6,566 nucleotides of DNA from Alcaligenaceae bacterium (GTDB taxonomy: Bacteria; Pseudomonadota; Gammaproteobacteria; Burkholderiales; Burkholderiaceae): the NCBI GenBank assembly GCA_947445495.1, contig CANFEI010000072.1, forward strand, positions 1 to 6,566, written 5' to 3'. The notes below the pieces were generated by a model. That model was not told where the DNA came from. It made no database searches and saw only the letters and a list, made by a program, of their open reading frames with translations. How positions within the stretch are numbered: the first letter of the stretch is position 1; each line of letters begins with the position of its first letter. The position numbers and the translations under genes are program-made. Shown here in pieces: positions 4,115 through 6,566 of the stretch.

Positions 4115-6324
4115 TCACCGCCGATCCGAGCCTCGACCCCGCGAAGGCGAAACTAATTGAGTTGATCGCCCAGGCCCGTCAGCGCCAGGCTTCGGCGTTG
4201 ACCGAACCTGAGGCAAAGACAATCCTGTCGGCATTTGGCTTACCGGTCCCCGTATCGGTCGTTGCGGACGACATCGATCTTCTGACCGAGCAAGGCGCGG
4301 CATTGGGTGCTCCGTTAGTAGCGAAACTGGTCGGATCGAGCGGCCTTCACAAGAGCGATATCGGAGGTGTACGGCTAGGTATCACAGGCAAAGCGCAACT
4401 TTGCGAAGCCCTGCAGGGGTTGCGCGCCGCCGCCGCGGGCGCAGGCATCGCCCCGGAGGGCTATCTTGTCGAGATGATGGCGGCACCCGGCGTTGAAATG
4501 GTCATTGGCGGGACAATCGACCCTCGCTTTGGCCCGGTCATTATGGCTGGGCTTGGCGGCGTGTTAATCGAGATACTCGGCGATGCCGCGTTCAGGGTAT
4601 GTCCGATCACCCGCAAGGATGCGCGAAGCATGCTGGAACAACTGCGGGGCTGGCCACTGCTCCAAGGTGCCCGCGGCCAGCCGCCCTGCAAGATTGACGC
4701 GCTTATCGACGCACTAGTCGCCGTGGGGGGCTCGGACGGGCTGCTGATGCAGGCACAAGGACATCTTAGCGAGATTGATATCAATCCCCTGATCGTTTCG
4801 TCAGCGGGGGTAGTTGCCTGCGACGCAAGGATGATACTTGAACAAGATGACCCGCCCCTCGCCCCCGAAGTGGACGAAGATCAGCCAGAGCCACTTTCAT
4901 CGCTTGATGCGCTTTTTGAACCCAGCATTATTGCTGTAGCCGGCGCATCGGCCACGGGCTTCACGCCGGCCAACGACTTCATCCGCCAGTGCAGGGCCAT
5001 GGGCTGCTCTTCCCGTATCGTACCCATCCACCCCAATGCCCCCGAGGTCGAGGGCCTCCAGGCAGTCAAGCGGATCGCGGACATCGGTTCAACTGTTGAC
5101 TATCTATATGTGTCGATTGCAGCCGCGCATGTTCCGGCACTGATCGATAGCTGTGCCGGACAGGTTCGATTCGCTCAAATCATATCCAGCGGCTTTGGCG
5201 AAGTGAAGGAAGGCAAGGCGCTCGAGCGCGATTTGCTGAAGGCAGCCCGACGTGCAGGTGTCCGCTTGCTGGGGCCCAACTGTCTGGGCCTCTACTCGCC
5301 TCGTGGCGGCCTTGCGTTTGTTGGCGATTGCTCGCGCGAGCCGGGGCCCATCGGTATCGTTTCGCAAAGTGGTGGCCTCGCGGTCGACATGCTTTTGCGA
5401 GGCAAGCAGAGGGGGCTTCGATTCTCGGGCCTGGCCACGCTCGGCAACAGCATCGATTTGAGCCCGGCCGATCTGATCAACCACTTTCTCGAAGATCAGC
5501 ACACGGCCGCAATCGGCGTCTACCTTGAAGATGTGCGCGACGGACGTCGCTTCGTCGACGTGCTGATGCGTACGAAAGGCCGAAAGCCCGTGGTGATCTT
5601 GCTCGGCGGACAAACCGACCAGGGGCGACACGCCGCAGCCTCACACACGGGTTCACTCGCTTCACCGCTTGCACTTTGGCGCGGCATTGCGGCACAGACC
5701 GGTATCGTGATCACAGACACACTTGATCAGTTCCTCGATACCTTGCTCGCTTTTCAGTGCCTGACGCCTCGGCGAGAACGGGTTACGCAGCAGTGCGTGC
5801 TGTTTGGCAATGGGGGAGGAACAAGCGTACTTGCCGCCGACGCATTCGCCCGCCGTGGCTTGACCGTCGAACCCATGGCCTCTGAAGCTATCGCAGCACT
5901 CGATGCGCTGCATCTACCCCCCGGCACATCCGTTGTGAACCCGGTCGATGCGCCGGCCTTCACGCTACGACAGGAAGAGGGACGTGTGGCCGAGAAAATT
6001 CTCGAAGCGATCGTTACGCTGGCCAAGCCGGATGCACTGGTCACCCACCTGAACCTGCCGGTCTTCATCAGCTCGGCGGACCAGCGCGCAGATTTTCTAG
6101 GAAACCTGATGGCTGCAACGCTTCGGGTTCGCGAACGCTATGGACGCAGCACCCATCACGCACTGGTGCTCCGATCCGACGGCTCAGAAGCCTGCGAGGT
6201 GCGCAAGCGAAGTTTCCAGGCGGCAGCGGTGGCCGCTGGGATTCCAAGCTTTGACGAACTGGTCAACGCAGCCGATGCGCTCGCTTCGATAGCCCAGTTT
6301 GAGCGCCACATGAATGCCGAATAA
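4111..6324 (+). CDS. ADP-forming acyl-CoA synthetase (acetate-CoA ligase family), ATP-grasp domain first
   Basis: This cytoplasmic enzyme would convert an acid, CoA and ATP into acyl-CoA, ADP and phosphate, or run in reverse. Residues about 10-240 are an ATP-grasp domain (AKLVGSSGLHKSDIGGVRLG at 71-90, GPVIMAGLGG at 141-150, metal-binding EIDINPLI at 221-228). Residues about 263-395 are a CoA-binding Rossmann domain (GASATG at 278-283, LLGPNCLG at 386-393). Residues about 410-735 are two succinyl-CoA-ligase-like flavodoxin domains, with the phosphate loop GIVSQSGG (415-422) and the expected phosphohistidine His512 in AASHTGS. All key residues are present at 737 aa, so it looks functional. The beta-then-alpha order is the reverse of proteins like E. 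coli PatZ, and no GNAT domain is present. The ATG lacks a good Shine-Dalgarno sequence and overlaps the upstream stop, implying translational coupling. The acid substrate is unknown. Confidence 0.92.
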   Translation: MITADPSLDPAKAKLIELIAQARQRQASALTEPEAKTILSAFGLPVPVSVVADDIDLLTEQGAALGAPLVAKLVGSSGLHKSDIGGVRLGITGKAQLCEALQGLRAAAAGAGIAPEGYLVEMMAAPGVEMVIGGTIDPRFGPVIMAGLGGVLIEILGDAAFRVCPITRKDARSMLEQLRGWPLLQGARGQPPCKIDALIDALVAVGGSDGLLMQAQGHLSEIDINPLIVSSAGVVACDARMILEQDDPPLAPEVDEDQPEPLSSLDALFEPSIIAVAGASATGFTPANDFIRQCRAMGCSSRIVPIHPNAPEVEGLQAVKRIADIGSTVDYLYVSIAAAHVPALIDSCAGQVRFAQIISSGFGEVKEGKALERDLLKAARRAGVRLLGPNCLGLYSPRGGLAFVGDCSREPGPIGIVSQSGGLAVDMLLRGKQRGLRFSGLATLGNSIDLSPADLINHFLEDQHTAAIGVYLEDVRDGRRFVDVLMRTKGRKPVVILLGGQTDQGRHAAASHTGSLASPLALWRGIAAQTGIVITDTLDQFLDTLLAFQCLTPRRERVTQQCVLFGNGGGTSVLAADAFARRGLTVEPMASEAIAALDALHLPPGTSVVNPVDAPAFTLRQEEGRVAEKILEAIVTLAKPDALVTHLNLPVFISSADQRADFLGNLMAATLRVRERYGRSTHHALVLRSDGSEACEVRKRSFQAAAVAAGIPSFDELVNAADALASIAQFERHMNAE

Positions 6325-6566
6325 AGCCATTGACGCCCGCCTCGTTCCCGATTTGGTCTTCGCTCAACAATCAGAAGATCGTCTCACGGGATTCAATGCG
6401 CCAGCCGTGTAATGTAGCCCAGGGCGGTCTAGGCTACGTAAAGCGCGCGTCCCCCGGCGACGTAACGGATTTCATTGGTGAAATGAAATTCCTTCGCGAA
6501 GCTTTGGGGCGCAGACTATTTTTCGGGACGGGATCGTCAGATCCGAAAAATAGAGCCATCCGACAA
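6325..6566. other. Intergenic region rich in inverted repeats; no gene seen
   Basis: No supported reading frame follows the acyl-CoA synthetase, and no standard terminator lies directly behind its stop. From about 6414 to the edge there are consecutive inverted repeats. These are GTAGCCCAG/CTAGGCTAC (6414-6422 and 6429-6437, one mismatch), ATTTCATT/AATGAAAT (6469-6476 and 6482-6489), the palindrome CTTCGCGAAG (6492-6501), and the long hairpin listed separately. Confidence 0.55.
6516..6553. repeat. 11-bp perfect stem with internal hairpin (CTATTTTTCGG / CCGAAAAATAG)
   Basis: CTATTTTTCGG (6516-6526) pairs perfectly with CCGAAAAATAG (6543-6553). Inside it GACG (6527-6530) pairs with CGTC (6535-6538) around GGAT, and AGAT (6539-6542) is left as a bulge. 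An alternative inner pairing, GGATC/GATCC (6531-6535 and 6540-6544), would compete with it. Candidates are an attenuator- or terminator-like RNA structure, or a recombination or element end. The sequence continues too briefly to decide. Confidence 0.5.

Noticed and set aside
3600..4118. Long minus-strand reading frame (211 codons in all) covering this stretch
   Set aside because: Its upstream part is antisense to the recognisable ThDP-enzyme stub and reads as a Cys/Arg/His-rich sequence of no known family. Only the transposase tail at its 3' end is supported.
5104..5631. Minus-strand frame of 175 codons inside the acyl-CoA synthetase
   Set aside because: Stop-free antisense frames are common in GC-rich genes; the plus strand has the catalytic motifs in order.
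1..6566. CRISPR array, toxin-antitoxin pair, or phage-defence system
   Set aside because: No regularly spaced repeats, no small paired genes and no defence-type domains are visible in any frame.

Overview
The window looks like accessory DNA from a betaproteobacterium, probably of the order Burkholderiales. This rests on a tRNA-Asn 3' segment that resembles the Burkholderiales gene and on the protein families present; no single marker proves it. No complete novel system is visible. The window is instead a patchwork: the scar of a tRNA-targeted integration, an intact two-gene unit, an insertion-sequence relic, and a decayed catabolic operon of different base composition.

Positions 1-340 look like the end of an integrated element. 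Bases 296-340 are an exact tRNA-Asn 3' half, from the anticodon loop through CCA, with no 5' half in front. This is the classic displaced attachment-site copy left when an integrase recombines in an anticodon loop. The element would lie to the left and continue beyond the window. Its last 295 bases hold no gene, but they do hold a perfect GCAA-loop hairpin and two ATTGACACTG repeats spaced 20 bp apart. Positions 341-603 hold no gene, only three stem-loops.

Positions 604-3264 carry two closely spaced genes on the plus strand. The first encodes a secreted YtcJ-like amidohydrolase (547 aa) and the second a YeiH/UPF0324-family membrane protein (335 aa). They are moderately AT-rich: two sampled 60-base lines each have 24 G+C.

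Positions 3265-3482 are non-coding. Positions 3483-3599 on the minus strand encode the C-terminal end of a DDE transposase, fused in frame to a short unrelated reading frame that starts beside an operator.

Positions about 3600-6324 are clearly more GC-rich (sampled lines 42/60 and 38/60). They contain a promoter with an overlapping palindromic operator, then the N-terminal stub of a thiamine-diphosphate enzyme. That stub overlaps by ATGA the start of an intact 737-aa ADP-forming acyl-CoA synthetase, whose ATP-grasp domain comes first. I read this as a horizontally acquired decarboxylase/acyl-CoA ligase operon that has lost its regulator and most of its ThDP enzyme. The ligase may still be expressed by translational coupling.

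Positions 6325-6566 hold no gene but a dense series of inverted repeats, including an 11-bp perfect stem near the right edge.
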